The position numbers and the translations under genes were made by a program. 64,000 nt of DNA from CAVPDE01 sp963707125 (GTDB taxonomy: Bacteria; Desulfobacterota; DSM-4660; Desulfatiglandales; HGW-15): positions 124,001 through 188,000 of the forward strand of contig CAVPOU010000019.1 of assembly GCA_963707125.1 (NCBI GenBank). Reading direction: 5' to 3'. Below, piece by piece: positions 9,253 to 18,058 of the stretch. Positions within the stretch are counted from its first letter, which is position 1. Every line of letters begins with the position of its first letter. The notes beneath the pieces are model-generated. The model did no database searches, was not told the origin of the DNA, and was given only the letters and a program-made list of their open reading frames with translations.

Positions 9253-9608
9253 AGATCCTTGCGGGCCTTGTCTCTTTCAAGAATCACGGCCACCCTCACT
9301 TTGTAGAGGGTCTCCGTATCCGGTACCTCACTCACTTCCTGTTTGTAAGTGTAGTCCGGATAGTCTTTGCCGAAATCCCCTGAGTTGGTCCCTTCTTCAA
9401 TCTCTTCCAGAGACTGGATCTGGGAAAGCCTCTCCTGGAGAAGCCAGGTCGCCGTGGTCATGAACTGCGCTTCAGACTGGAGGTCCAAGTTTTGCGCCTG
9501 CAGGTGAAAGACGGCCACAAGGACCAGGGCAATGAGCCCCAGGCAAATGACGATTTCAAGAAGCGTGAAACCGTGATCCTTCCCTTTTTTGTTCAATATA
9601 TCCTTCAT
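9216..9608 (-). CDS. gspI: Type II secretion minor pseudopilin GspI
   Basis: The 130-residue prepilin has a basic leader, a peptidase site (HG, then FTLLEIVICLGLIALVLVAVF) with the conserved Glu at +5, and a short globular domain, matching GspI in length and gene order. GspI nucleates the tip complex with GspJ and GspK. It overlaps gspH by about 53 bp and gspJ by 37 bp, so translation is probably coupled. The start has no obvious Shine-Dalgarno sequence, consistent with coupling. Confidence 0.85.
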   Translation of the reverse strand: MKDILNKKGKDHGFTLLEIVICLGLIALVLVAVFHLQAQNLDLQSEAQFMTTATWLLQERLSQIQSLEEIEEGTNSGDFGKDYPDYTYKQEVSEVPDTETLYKVRVAVILERDKARKDLWLETYLYRQKI

Positions 9609-10134
9609 GGGTTCTGATAAGACCCGTCACCGGGTTGATTTCCAGGGTGTAGAACTTGCCTCCCTCATTCTTCAGATGAATCAGGGTGTGCTCCACACAC
9701 CCATTGGCAAAAAAACGAACCTCTGCTTTTCCCTCCTGAACCTTTCCCACAGTGTCCACAACCACGTCTGCAAAAAAGACCCCTGGAGGCAGGTCCTTTC
9801 TTCTGGGAACGACCTCCTTTTCTTCCTCGAACAAACTCTCCTCTGTTTTCCTGAACTCCACCGGGGTTTCCGGTTCCATGGCATAGAAGGTGTTCTGCTC
9901 GATGTTCAGCACGAGGGTCTGGATCCTCCTCGTGTAGGCCGCCTCTCCTCTCAGTTTGCTCACTTCGCTCATGAGCATGCGGGTGGCCTGACCCAGGTCC
10001 CCACCGGAGAGGATCCCTTCGATGGGAACGGTCACCAGGACAAAGAAGAGGCTGATAATGAACAGAACCACGGCGATTTCAAAAAGGGAAAACCCTGCCG
10101 TTTTATTCCTTCCTGGTCGCCCAGTTGGTGACAT
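9556..10134 (-). CDS. gspH: Type II secretion minor pseudopilin GspH
   Basis: A 192-residue pseudopilin. The start at 10134 was chosen because GGGGAGG lies 6 bp upstream; the open frame runs further up inside gspG. The leader ends TAG and cleavage would precede FSLFEIAVVLFIISLFF, with Glu at +5 as usual. The mature part is Glu-rich, as in many GspH proteins. It overlaps gspG upstream by about 32 bp and gspI downstream by about 53 bp. GspH sits between the tip complex and the GspG fibre. Confidence 0.8.
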   Translation of the reverse strand: MSPTGRPGRNKTAGFSLFEIAVVLFIISLFFVLVTVPIEGILSGGDLGQATRMLMSEVSKLRGEAAYTRRIQTLVLNIEQNTFYAMEPETPVEFRKTEESLFEEEKEVVPRRKDLPPGVFFADVVVDTVGKVQEGKAEVRFFANGCVEHTLIHLKNEGGKFYTLEINPVTGLIRTHEGYIEQKREGSRFHAS

Positions 10135-10567
10135 CGGCATCCTCCCCTTCACCCCCGTCCTCACCGTCCGCGCCGTAGGACCAGAGATCAAAATCCCGGT
10201 TCCGAACTCCGGGACTGAGGTACACATAATCCCTGTCCCATGGATCCTTGGGAAGCACGCCCTTTTCCAGGTAACCGCCCTCGCGCCATTTCGCGGGAAC
10301 ACGCCCTATCGAGGGTTTCTCCACCAGGGCGCGAAGACCCTGGTCCGTTGTCGGGTAAAAGGCGTTGTCGAGCTTGTAGAGCTTCAGGACTGTTTCAAGG
10401 GTCTGGATGTCCATTTGCGCTTTCAGCTGCCTGGCTTCCCCAGGCCGATCCATCAGTTTGACCGCAATGAGGCTCGCCAGGATGCCGAGGATGGTGATGA
10501 CAATAAGGATCTCAAGCAGGGTGAAACCTTGCTCGGATCTATGGGACAAAGGATATGAGGCTTTCAT
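10103..10567 (-). CDS. gspG: Type II secretion major pseudopilin GspG
   Basis: The 154-residue protein has the strongest pseudopilin signature in the operon: QG, then FTLLEILIVITILGILASLI, then the GspG core with YKLDNAFYPTTDQGL and DPWDRDY and the calcium-site region near the C-terminus (SYGADGEDGGEGED). It forms the main pseudopilus fibre. Upstream, about 350 bp with a MITE-like element separate it from gspF, so the gsp operon is interrupted physically here. Length and motifs are typical. Confidence 0.93.
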   Translation of the reverse strand: MKASYPLSHRSEQGFTLLEILIVITILGILASLIAVKLMDRPGEARQLKAQMDIQTLETVLKLYKLDNAFYPTTDQGLRALVEKPSIGRVPAKWREGGYLEKGVLPKDPWDRDYVYLSPGVRNRDFDLWSYGADGEDGGEGEDADVTNWATRKE

Positions 10568-10917
10568 CGCTTACGCCACTCCGTGTTGCTGTTTGGATTG
10601 GTTCCCTAAATTCATCTCATTATATAACTGCTCAGGTGTTTAGGCTGAAGGCTGAAGGGCAACAATGATCATCCATGACACAACCACCTGCCAAGGTATC
10701 CAAACGATCTTGGCTTTGTGTGATCGCGCATGTCTTTTCCTTCAGTCTATCTACCTTCAGTCTATCTCCCTGAGTACTTACCTCATTATAACACATTCGA
10801 CTGTTCGAGCATAAACAAGTAACGAGGCATGGGGACTGAGGACTGGGTAAAAAAGCTAGACGATTTTCTGCTCCATTCGACTCAGTCCTCATTACTCATC
10901 GCTCAGTCCTAGCCCTG
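10568..10917. other. Repeat-filled gap between gspF and gspG
   Basis: The 350 bp hold the MITE-like element at 10625-10780 and, at 10825-10915, an inverted pair of degenerate words (GGACTGAGGACTGGG and CTCAGTCCTCA). I see no coding frame. Both elements probably arrived within an operon that was once contiguous. Confidence 0.55.
10625..10780 (-). mobile_element. MITE-like element, copy A (about 155 bp)
   Basis: On the minus strand this closely matches the plus-strand segment 36781-36935. Shared blocks include AGATAGACTGAAGGTAGATA, AAAAGACATGCGCGATCA, CATGGATGATCATT and CTTCAGCCTTCAGCCTAAAC. The ends form inverted repeats (ACTGCTCAGG at one end, AGTACTCAGG read in from the other), and each end is flanked by TA. 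There is no coding capacity. TA target duplication and terminal inverted repeats suggest a non-autonomous transposon (inference). Confidence 0.65.
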
Positions 10918-12156
10918 CTACCTCGTTACCCTGATCCCAGAGGTCATCTCAAAAATGGGCAGCAAAATCGCCATCACAATGAAGCCCACCACAACACCCA
11001 TGAACAGGATCACGACCGGCTCGATGATGGAGGTCAGCGCGACGATGGTGGCTTCCACATCGTCTTCATAAACTTCCGCAGCCTTGGCGAGCATTTCCTC
11101 CAGTTCCCCGCTCTTTTCACCGGCCCGCACCAGCTGCACCACCAGAGGAGGAAACCCTCCCTTTTGTCGCAGGGGGGTTGCAAGATCAGATCCCTCGCCC
11201 ACGAGCTTCGCCGCTTCCTTGATCCCGTCCTCGAGGATTCGGTTTCCCATGGAAGGACCCGAAATTTCCAGGGCATCGACCAGAGGAATCCCGCTCTTGA
11301 GCAGAATGGAAAGAGTCCTCGTAAAACGCGCAATGACCGCCTTGCGATGAAGCCTTCCTAGAAGAGGGAAGGCCATTTTGATCCGGTCCCAGGCTCGGCT
11401 CCCTTTTTCAGTCCTCACCAGAGCCGCGATCAACCCTGCCAGGCCGACCGCGCCGATCCCCAGAAGCCACCAGTAGTGGCTGATCACATAAGTCACAAAG
11501 ATGAGCACCCGCGTTGACCAGGGAAGAGCCAGCTTCATGCCCTTGAAAATCCCGACCACCTTAGGCATCACAAAAGTCATGAGAAAGATCAAAATGACGC
11601 TGCTGATGAGAAAGAGGAAGATGGGGTAGGTCATGGCCGACTCTATCCTCTTCTTGAGCTTGAGCCGCCTCTCGGAAAAATCCGCCAGCCGCTTCAGAAT
11701 GATATCCAGGGCTCCTCCTGTCTCGCCCGCTCTCACCATGTTCACATGGATCTGGCTGAAGACCCCGGGGTGCGCGGACATAGCCTGAGCAAGGGAATTG
11801 CCTTCCAGCACCCGTTCACGCACCTGGGTGAAGATCTTCCTGAGCTTGGGTTCCTCGCTCTGGTCGATCACTCCGCTGAGGCTTTCAACCAGGGGAAGGC
11901 CTGAAGAGATGAGGGTGGCCAGCTGCCTCAAGGCCGTCGTGACTTCAACAGGATTGACCCGCTGCAGTTTGGCAAGGGGGGAGGCGAGCACTTCGTTGGA
12001 GGGCTTTCTTTCCCCTTCCTTGACTTCGCGAATTTCGGTGGGGTAAATGAGGTCCTGGGTTAGTTTGAGCCTGGCTGCGGCAGGGCCGTCCGCCGTAATG
12101 AGTCCGCGGATCTTCTTGCCTCTTCTGTCCAGAGCTTTGTATTCAAAGACAGGCAT
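10918..12156 (-). CDS. gspF: Type II secretion inner-membrane platform protein GspF
   Basis: The 412-residue polytopic protein has two T2SF domains (about 75-195 and 280-400), each with the cytoplasmic helical motif (SGLPLVESL and SGIPLVDAL), and three membrane segments (about 175-200, 225-245 and 380-400). GspF sits at the centre of the inner-membrane platform and contacts GspE and GspL. AGGAG lies 4 bp before the ATG. Length and motif order are normal for the family. The next gene upstream, gspE, is separated by a repeat. Confidence 0.95.
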   Translation of the reverse strand: MPVFEYKALDRRGKKIRGLITADGPAAARLKLTQDLIYPTEIREVKEGERKPSNEVLASPLAKLQRVNPVEVTTALRQLATLISSGLPLVESLSGVIDQSEEPKLRKIFTQVRERVLEGNSLAQAMSAHPGVFSQIHVNMVRAGETGGALDIILKRLADFSERRLKLKKRIESAMTYPIFLFLISSVILIFLMTFVMPKVVGIFKGMKLALPWSTRVLIFVTYVISHYWWLLGIGAVGLAGLIAALVRTEKGSRAWDRIKMAFPLLGRLHRKAVIARFTRTLSILLKSGIPLVDALEISGPSMGNRILEDGIKEAAKLVGEGSDLATPLRQKGGFPPLVVQLVRAGEKSGELEEMLAKAAEVYEDDVEATIVALTSIIEPVVILFMGVVVGFIVMAILLPIFEMTSGIRVTR

Positions 12157-12182
12157 GCGCTCCTACAGCGGCGCGGCGCCGC

Positions 12183-12345
12183 AAGCAAATTCGAATACCG
12201 AAATCCGAAGCTCGAAACAAATTCAAAGCACCAATGCTCCAATGTTCAAAACAAAAGCCGAACAACCTGCGGTTTTGGTCATTTGAATTTTAGTCATTGA
12301 AGATTGTTTCGGATTTCGTGCTTCGGATTTCGAATTTTGAACTTC
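12183..12345. repeat. Interspersed AATTCGAA/TTCGGATTTCG inverted repeat, copy 1
   Basis: One arm (AAATTCGAATACCGAAATCCG, then AAACAAATTCAAAGCACCAA) is complementary to the other (GGTCATTTGAATTT, then GTTTCGGATTTCGTGCTTCGG). A second copy of the same text lies at 19088-19197. The element separates gspE from gspF. Confidence 0.6.
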
Positions 12346-12379
12346 GCCTCAGCTTGAAAAGATATTGTAACCTTAGAAT

Positions 12380-14029
12380 CTATTCTTGCGTTACCCTCAG
12401 CACTTCGTTGAGAGTGGTCATCCCGGTCTTCACCTTCAGGAGGCCGTCTTCAAAGAGGGTAGCCATTCCGTTGCGCACCGCCATGTCCTTCATCCTCACC
12501 GAATCCGAGCCGGCCGCGAGAAGGTGCCGGATGTCATTGTCCATCACGAGCAGCTCGAAGATGCCTGTCCTGCCCCGGTACCCGCTTTGCATGCACGCCT
12601 CGCATCCCCGTCCGTGATAGAAAACCTGGTCCTTCGGAAGCCCGAGCTCTTCAAGGGCAGACTCCTCGGGGTGGAATGGTTCTTTGCACTCCGGGCAGAT
12701 CCTTCGTACGAGTCTCTGGGCCAGAACCGCCAGCAAAGACGAGGCAATGAGAAACGGCTCAACCCCCATGTCCACCAGACGGGTAAGAGCGCCCGTGGCA
12801 TCGTTGGTGTGAAGCGTGCTGAACACGAGGTGGCCGGTCAGTGACGCCTGAACGGCGATCTCCACGGTTTCCAGGTCCCGGATCTCCCCCACCATGATGA
12901 TGTCAGGGTCATGCCTCAGCACGGAGCGGAGCCCCCTTGCAAAGGTAAGCTCCGTCTTGGGATTTACCTGAATCTGACCCACGCCTTTTAATTCATACTC
13001 GATGGGATCCTCGATGGTGATGATGTTCTTCTCCATGGAGTTGATCCGGTTGAGACCGGCATAGAGGGTCGTGGTCTTGCCGCTTCCGGTGGGGCCTGTG
13101 ACCAGAAGGATCCCGGTGTTCTTGTTAATCAGTTTCTCGAAGATTTCCAGCCTCTTTGGCGCCATGCCCATCTCGGCCAGCCCGAGAATGGAAATGCTCT
13201 TGTCGAGCAGGCGGAGCACGATCCTTTCGCCGAAGGCCATGGGGATTACGGAAATCCTGATGTCCACGGTCTTGTTGGCCACCTTGATCTTGATTCTTCC
13301 GTCCTGGGGAAGCCTTTTTTCCGCAATGTCCAGGTTGGCCATCACCTTCAGCCTTGAAACAATGTGGGCATGGAACCGCTTGGGGAGGGAGAAAACCTCG
13401 TAAAGGATCCCGTCGATGCGAAACCGGACCTTGATATCTTTCTCGTATGGTTCGATGTGGATGTCGCTCGCTTGCCGCCGCAGAGCCTGAGTCAAAACGA
13501 CATTGACGACACGGATGATGGGCGCCTCATTGGTGACATCCATGAGGTCCTGCAGCTCTTCGAGCTCGGTGAAGACCTGGTCCTCGGACTGGTAGGACTC
13601 CAGGTCCTGCACCATCTTCTCTGCTTCATCGCTTGTTTGATCAAAGAGCATGTTGATCGCTGAGTGGATCTCCCCGAGCGGACTCAGGACCATCCGGGTT
13701 CCCTTAAATCCGAACTGACGTGCCAGGTCATCGGCGGCCAGAAAATTAGCCGGGTCATTGATGGCCACCGTCAGGATCCCCTCTTCCACGAAAAGAGGGA
13801 CCAGCCCCATGCGCTTGAAATACTGGATGGGGATGTCCAGTTTGCTCTCAAAGCGGATGTCCTCAAGGAGCCTCTTCTTGACAGGAATGCCGAGCTGTTC
13901 CGAGTAATGAGATAACCGCTCCGATTCCGTCATCTCCTGCACGAGGAGAGCCTCGACAGAGGAATCGGCTTCAGGAGGAGGAGGGGGCTGGTGATTCTGC
14001 GGACTACTTTTAAATAGATTTCTGAGCAT
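12380..14029 (-). CDS. gspE: Type II secretion ATPase GspE
   Basis: The 549-residue protein has an N-terminal GspE/MshEN domain (about 50-150) and a C-terminal AAA-type secretion ATPase domain. The Walker A is GPTGSGKTTTLYAGL, followed by the Asp box (DPIEYELKG), Walker B (DPDIIMVGEIRD) and the His box (TGHLVFSTLHTND). The tetracysteine metal motif is present as CPEC and CEAC, as in canonical GspE. It powers pseudopilus assembly through GspL and GspF. All catalytic motifs look intact. Confidence 0.95.
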   Translation of the reverse strand: MLRNLFKSSPQNHQPPPPPEADSSVEALLVQEMTESERLSHYSEQLGIPVKKRLLEDIRFESKLDIPIQYFKRMGLVPLFVEEGILTVAINDPANFLAADDLARQFGFKGTRMVLSPLGEIHSAINMLFDQTSDEAEKMVQDLESYQSEDQVFTELEELQDLMDVTNEAPIIRVVNVVLTQALRRQASDIHIEPYEKDIKVRFRIDGILYEVFSLPKRFHAHIVSRLKVMANLDIAEKRLPQDGRIKIKVANKTVDIRISVIPMAFGERIVLRLLDKSISILGLAEMGMAPKRLEIFEKLINKNTGILLVTGPTGSGKTTTLYAGLNRINSMEKNIITIEDPIEYELKGVGQIQVNPKTELTFARGLRSVLRHDPDIIMVGEIRDLETVEIAVQASLTGHLVFSTLHTNDATGALTRLVDMGVEPFLIASSLLAVLAQRLVRRICPECKEPFHPEESALEELGLPKDQVFYHGRGCEACMQSGYRGRTGIFELLVMDNDIRHLLAAGSDSVRMKDMAVRNGMATLFEDGLLKVKTGMTTLNEVLRVTQE

Positions 14030-14308
14030 TTTTTCATAAAAGAATACAGAAGTCAGTCGTCTGTATACAGAATGAAAACGCTAAAACTCACCACGAAAGC
14101 ACGACATTTGGAAACCACATCCTTCCCCTTTCGTGTTTTCGTGACTGCTTTGTTTTTCGATTCTTCTTCGTATTCTTATCTGCTGTCTTTTTTCCTTTTC
14201 TGCTTACTGCTTACTTCATACTGCTTACTGCATTTTTCTTCTGTCTTCTGTTTTTTGCCTTTGCTGCAGACTGTTCACTGATCACCGTTCACTGATTACT
14301 GCCTTCCA

Positions 14309-16315
14309 TTACTCAAATGCCTTTTTCCTGATGTACTCTTCCTCATTCGCTTTGAGGGCCCTTTCATTTTCCTTGTCCATATACCCTCTCTTCTGGTCGT
14401 AAATCTTCTTTACCTCCTCCGCGGACCGGGTGACGCGAGGCGTCAGGAACACCATGAGGTTTGTTTTCTCATCTCGATCGCTCGTGGTCTTGAAAAGCCA
14501 GCCGAAGGCGGGGATATTGCCTAAACATGGGGTTTGGGTTGTTCCTCTGTCCAGTCTTGTCTCAATCAGGCCTCCGATGACAGCCGTCTCCCCATCTTTC
14601 ACGGTGATGCTGGTTTTTGCTGTTCGGTAAGTCGTTGTGGGTGCGAGCACGGTGCCTCCCAAGGCCGTCTGAGAGATGACTGCCTTGACGCTCTCTTCCA
14701 CCTTCAGCCTGATATAGCCGTCTTCGTTGATCAGGGGGGTGACCTTGAGCGTCACGCCAACGTCCTTGTATTGAAAGTTCTGTATGGGTCTGTCGGTTGT
14801 CTGGTTTGACTCGATCACTTGGGTTACAAAGGGAATATTCTTGCCCACCTCGATGCTTGCTTCCTCATTGTCAAGAGTGAGGATCTGCGGGGTAGAGATC
14901 ACGTTGAAGTCGCTGTCCGTTTTCACCGCCCTCACAAAGGCCGATATGGTGGGAAAGGTGATTGAGCCAAGGGTAATGCCCTTGCCGATGACGCCGGCAA
15001 CAAAGCCGAGCGGAAGCCCTCCGCCGGAGGCAAAATTATCTGCTAACGAGGATTCCCCTCCTCTTGATCCGCCAAAATAAACGCCACCTGGTTGCCCGGC
15101 GCCAAACCCGCCGTCATAGGTATCTCCCAAGCGCCATTCAACGCCGAGGTCCAGAGCTTTTGACGCCGACACTTCCAGGATAAGGGCTTCTATGTAAACC
15201 ATGCTGCGCGGCTCATCCAGTTTCCTGATAACCTCCTCAAGGATGGCATACTCCTCCGGTTCCGCGATGATCACCAGCGTGTTGCTCGCCTTGTCGGCCG
15301 ATATCTGGACATCCTTAGAGACAGGCGCCGCCTTTGCCTTTTCATCCTTAGTCCCCTTGCCGGGGATCTCCATCAAGACCTTAGCCAGATTTTCAGCAAC
15401 GGCATTCTGGAGGGAATAGATGTGGATGTTTTCTCTCGGGCGAACCTGTCTCTGGTCCAGCTTATCCACCAGGAGTTTGAGCTTGGCCATAGAGTTAGGG
15501 CCTGCCAGCACCACAAGAGAATTGGTCCTTTCATCAGGAAGGATCTTCAAATCGGCCCTGACCAACCCTGCCTGCTGCGCTGCCCCTGCCGTCGCCCCTC
15601 TCCGCTCCTGGAACAGGGTTGCCAGCTTTTTCGCGAGGTCATCCACCTTTGCATGCTTGAGCTGTGTGACCCATATCTCTTCGTCCCCTGGGACATCCAG
15701 TTCCGTGATGATCCGGAGCAGGCGGTTGATGTTCGACACCGTGTCGATGACGATGAGGGTATTGGTCTCTGCGTAGGGCACGAGAAGCCCTGTTTTTTCA
15801 ACCAGCGAGGCAAGAAGCCTCCCGAGGTTGACGGCATCGGCATGCTTGAGAGGCACTAACTGGGTGACGATCTTATCTTCCGGGGTCCTCAGTTTTTTTT
15901 CCAGGAAAGTCTCTGTGGCCTTTGTCTTTGCCGCAGCCGTCGGGACAATCTTCCTCACTTGCCCTGCTTCGATCACGGTGAATCCGTTCACGTCCAGGAC
16001 GGAAAGGAAGACCTTGTAGACTTCGTCCACCGTGACCTTCTGGGGGGAGATGATCGTGACGGTCCCTTTGACATTGGGATCGACGAGGAAGTTCTTGCCC
16101 GTGAGCTCGCTGATGAACTTGATGAAGACCTGGAGGTCCACGTCCTTAAAGTTCATCGTAATGTAGGCGGGCTTCGGTGCGGAATCGTCGGGTTCGGTTT
16201 TCGTCCCTTTTTCCTGGCCGTAGGCTCCAGAACTGTCAAGGCACAGGACCAACAGGATCAGGAGAACGCCTAAGAGATTCTTATGTCTTTTTGTATTCCG
16301 CCTTTGCTTTCTCAT
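14309..16315 (-). CDS. gspD: Type II secretion outer-membrane secretin GspD
   Basis: The 668-residue protein has a signal peptide (about 1-34), an N0/STN domain beginning YITMNFKDVDLQVFIKFISE, three secretin N1-N3 repeats (about 130-400) and the secretin barrel (about 450-640) with the conserved VGVTLKVTPLINEDGYI segment. It forms the outer-membrane channel. The ATG overlaps the gspC stop (ATGA). The Gly-rich stretch between N3 and the barrel is typical of GspD. No lipobox is present, so assembly would need a pilotin or occur unaided. Confidence 0.95.
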   Translation of the reverse strand: MRKQRRNTKRHKNLLGVLLILLVLCLDSSGAYGQEKGTKTEPDDSAPKPAYITMNFKDVDLQVFIKFISELTGKNFLVDPNVKGTVTIISPQKVTVDEVYKVFLSVLDVNGFTVIEAGQVRKIVPTAAAKTKATETFLEKKLRTPEDKIVTQLVPLKHADAVNLGRLLASLVEKTGLLVPYAETNTLIVIDTVSNINRLLRIITELDVPGDEEIWVTQLKHAKVDDLAKKLATLFQERRGATAGAAQQAGLVRADLKILPDERTNSLVVLAGPNSMAKLKLLVDKLDQRQVRPRENIHIYSLQNAVAENLAKVLMEIPGKGTKDEKAKAAPVSKDVQISADKASNTLVIIAEPEEYAILEEVIRKLDEPRSMVYIEALILEVSASKALDLGVEWRLGDTYDGGFGAGQPGGVYFGGSRGGESSLADNFASGGGLPLGFVAGVIGKGITLGSITFPTISAFVRAVKTDSDFNVISTPQILTLDNEEASIEVGKNIPFVTQVIESNQTTDRPIQNFQYKDVGVTLKVTPLINEDGYIRLKVEESVKAVISQTALGGTVLAPTTTYRTAKTSITVKDGETAVIGGLIETRLDRGTTQTPCLGNIPAFGWLFKTTSDRDEKTNLMVFLTPRVTRSAEEVKKIYDQKRGYMDKENERALKANEEEYIRKKAFE

Positions 16316-16950
16316 GAGTCGCCCGGCGTCTCCATGCCTCTTCTCGGTGTAATGGTTCTCCTTTGAGGTGGTATACTCGCCCTTGGAGAAAACGGCCTCT
16401 TCACTCCTGGCTTGACTGCCTCTGCAGCTTCCTTTTCTTGAGATGAACCCATTTCCGGAAGGCTCCGGCTTTCATCCACCATAAGAAGGGCCTCTTCCCT
16501 TCCATCTACATTCAGAATGACCCGGCCCTTCATGATCCTGACAATCCGGGCCCCCATCACATAATCCTTGGCGTAGTACACCTCCTCCTTTCTCGATCCC
16601 CTGTCCAGGATGAAGGCGTAGGAATCTTTTCCGTCGCCCACCACCGTGCCTTTCAGGTCCAGATCCAGTTCCGTGACTTTGATGTCTTCTGTCTGTCCCT
16701 TTCCGGCTGTCTTAACGGTCTCTTTTGTGGTGTGAAAGACATCCCGGGATGCGATCAGTCCATACTCTTCCAGTCGCTTCCCTTTAGAAAAGGTCAAGTC
16801 CTTGGGGACCGACGCCTTGGCCCGGACACTCAAGTCGGAGTCTCTTGCCCTCCTGCTCGATGCCCATGTGGTGACAATGGAAACCCCTGCCCAGATGATG
16901 AGACCTGAGAGGAGAGTATTTCCGAGTAACAAATATCGCTTGAGATTCAT
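16312..16950 (-). CDS. gspC: Type II secretion protein GspC, short form
   Basis: The 212-residue protein has a short cytoplasmic N-terminus, a membrane segment at about 8-30 and a periplasmic homology region (EEYGLIASRDVF, then LDLDLKGTVVGDGKDSYAFIL). It ends in a Pro/Arg-rich tail without the PDZ or coiled-coil domain that usually completes GspC of about 280-300 residues. GspC bridges the inner-membrane platform to GspD. It is the first gene of the gsp operon and has a good promoter 28 bp upstream. The call is supported by position before gspD and by the homology-region pattern. Confidence 0.85.
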   Translation of the reverse strand: MNLKRYLLLGNTLLSGLIIWAGVSIVTTWASSRRARDSDLSVRAKASVPKDLTFSKGKRLEEYGLIASRDVFHTTKETVKTAGKGQTEDIKVTELDLDLKGTVVGDGKDSYAFILDRGSRKEEVYYAKDYVMGARIVRIMKGRVILNVDGREEALLMVDESRSLPEMGSSQEKEAAEAVKPGVKRPFSPRASIPPQRRTITPRRGMETPGDS

Positions 16951-16977
16951 CTTCGTTAGCTCTATATCAACCCTAGT

Positions 16978-17006
16978 ATTTTACGGGTTTCTTGTTTGAA
17001 AATCAA
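16978..17006 (-). promoter_or_regulatory. Sigma70-like promoter of the gsp operon
   Basis: On the minus strand TTGATT (17001-17006) and TAAAAT (16978-16983) are separated by exactly 17 bp, placing a start site near 16971, about 20 bp before the gspC ATG. Confidence 0.6.
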
Positions 17007-17235
17007 ACCTCATATTTGAAACACTCTGTTTTTTTTGAAAAATGATGAATACGCACTAGATGTTGTGGGCAAAGACACGATTATCCCCAAGATTTTCGCC
17101 GCCAAAAAAACTCGGAATGATATCATCTAAGAAGTATGATATTAATGATATTATTCAAATAAACCTATACCGAAAATGCCTGAGCAAAGGAGTTTGCAAG
17201 GGAGAAGACAATTTGCGGTTTACAGGAGACACAAT

Positions 17236-18058
17236 ATGGTTTTGAAAAAACTCAAAACAGTTTTCTGTGCTGGCCTAGTGGTCTCGTCTTTTGTTGGCCT
17301 CTTCGTTTACCAATATGCTTTGTGTGCGGAGGCAGTGAACGTCAGAGATGGCTTGCTCTCGGTGAACCTCAAGGACACCTCGCTTCTGGAAGTGGCGAGA
17401 GACATCGAGAAGCAGTCGGGTGTCTGGTTCAGGGGAGATGAAACCCTGTTCCAGGAAAAGATTTCCGTGAGCTTTAATGACCTGCCTTTTGAGGAAGGGC
17501 TGAAACGCATCCTCACCAATCTGAATTACAGCCTCATGTTTGACACCAAGAACAAAGTGGCGGGCGTGGTGGTTATGGGAGAGGGAAAGCCTGCCGGAAC
17601 CCAGCCGGCTAGGCCTGGCGCACAGCCCCCGCGGGTGGCGCCTCCGCCCGGGACCCCGACTCGACCTGTGCCTACAGTGAGAAGCCAGGCCTTCAACTTC
17701 CACTCCGCCTGCTGCAACTGTGCGTCGACCGCCAAGGACTCTACCCCAGCCACCTGGTTCAGGTGCACCGGAATCCGCAACCCCGGATGCCTTCAAAGTC
17801 CAGGAGAACGCTCCGACACCCGGTGGGCCAGCGGCGTCTGACGGGCCCTTGCCTCCGGCATTCACAGTCATAGAGAATGCTCCGCCCCCCGGAGGCCCTG
17901 TTGAAGACAAGGAGACGCCTGAAGCTTTCAAAGTCATCAGAAATGCCCCACCGCCTGGCGGAACAGCAGAGGGGACCGGGGTGAGCCCAGGAGGTTCAAC
18001 GCCCACGAGAAAGGCCTCCTCCCCAGGGGAAGGATCAAAAAGCGATACTCCCCCCTAA
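17236..18058 (+). pseudogene. Exported STN-domain protein with Pro-rich repeats, interrupted by a frameshift
   Basis: ATG at 17236 follows AGGAGA by 7 bp. The product starts with a signal peptide (about 1-32). An STN-like domain follows at about 35-115 (VNLKDTSLLEVARDIEKQSG, later FEEGLKRILTNLNYSLMF), the fold at the N-terminus of secretins and TonB receptors, and then a Pro/Gly-rich linker. At about 17680-17690 the coding pattern moves to frame 2, where it runs as three repeats of the type (P)xAFKVxxNAPPPGG to a stop at 18058. The first frame carries on only as a Cys/Ser-rich nonsense tail to 17841. It is divergent from gspC, so a role with the secretion system is plausible but unproven. The gene may be intact if the shift is an assembly error. 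Confidence 0.6.

Noticed and set aside
17275..18006. Minus-strand open frame opposite the STN-domain gene
   Set aside because: The Pro/Gly-rich repeats of the plus-strand gene produce an open antisense frame. It has no signal, domain or ribosome binding site.
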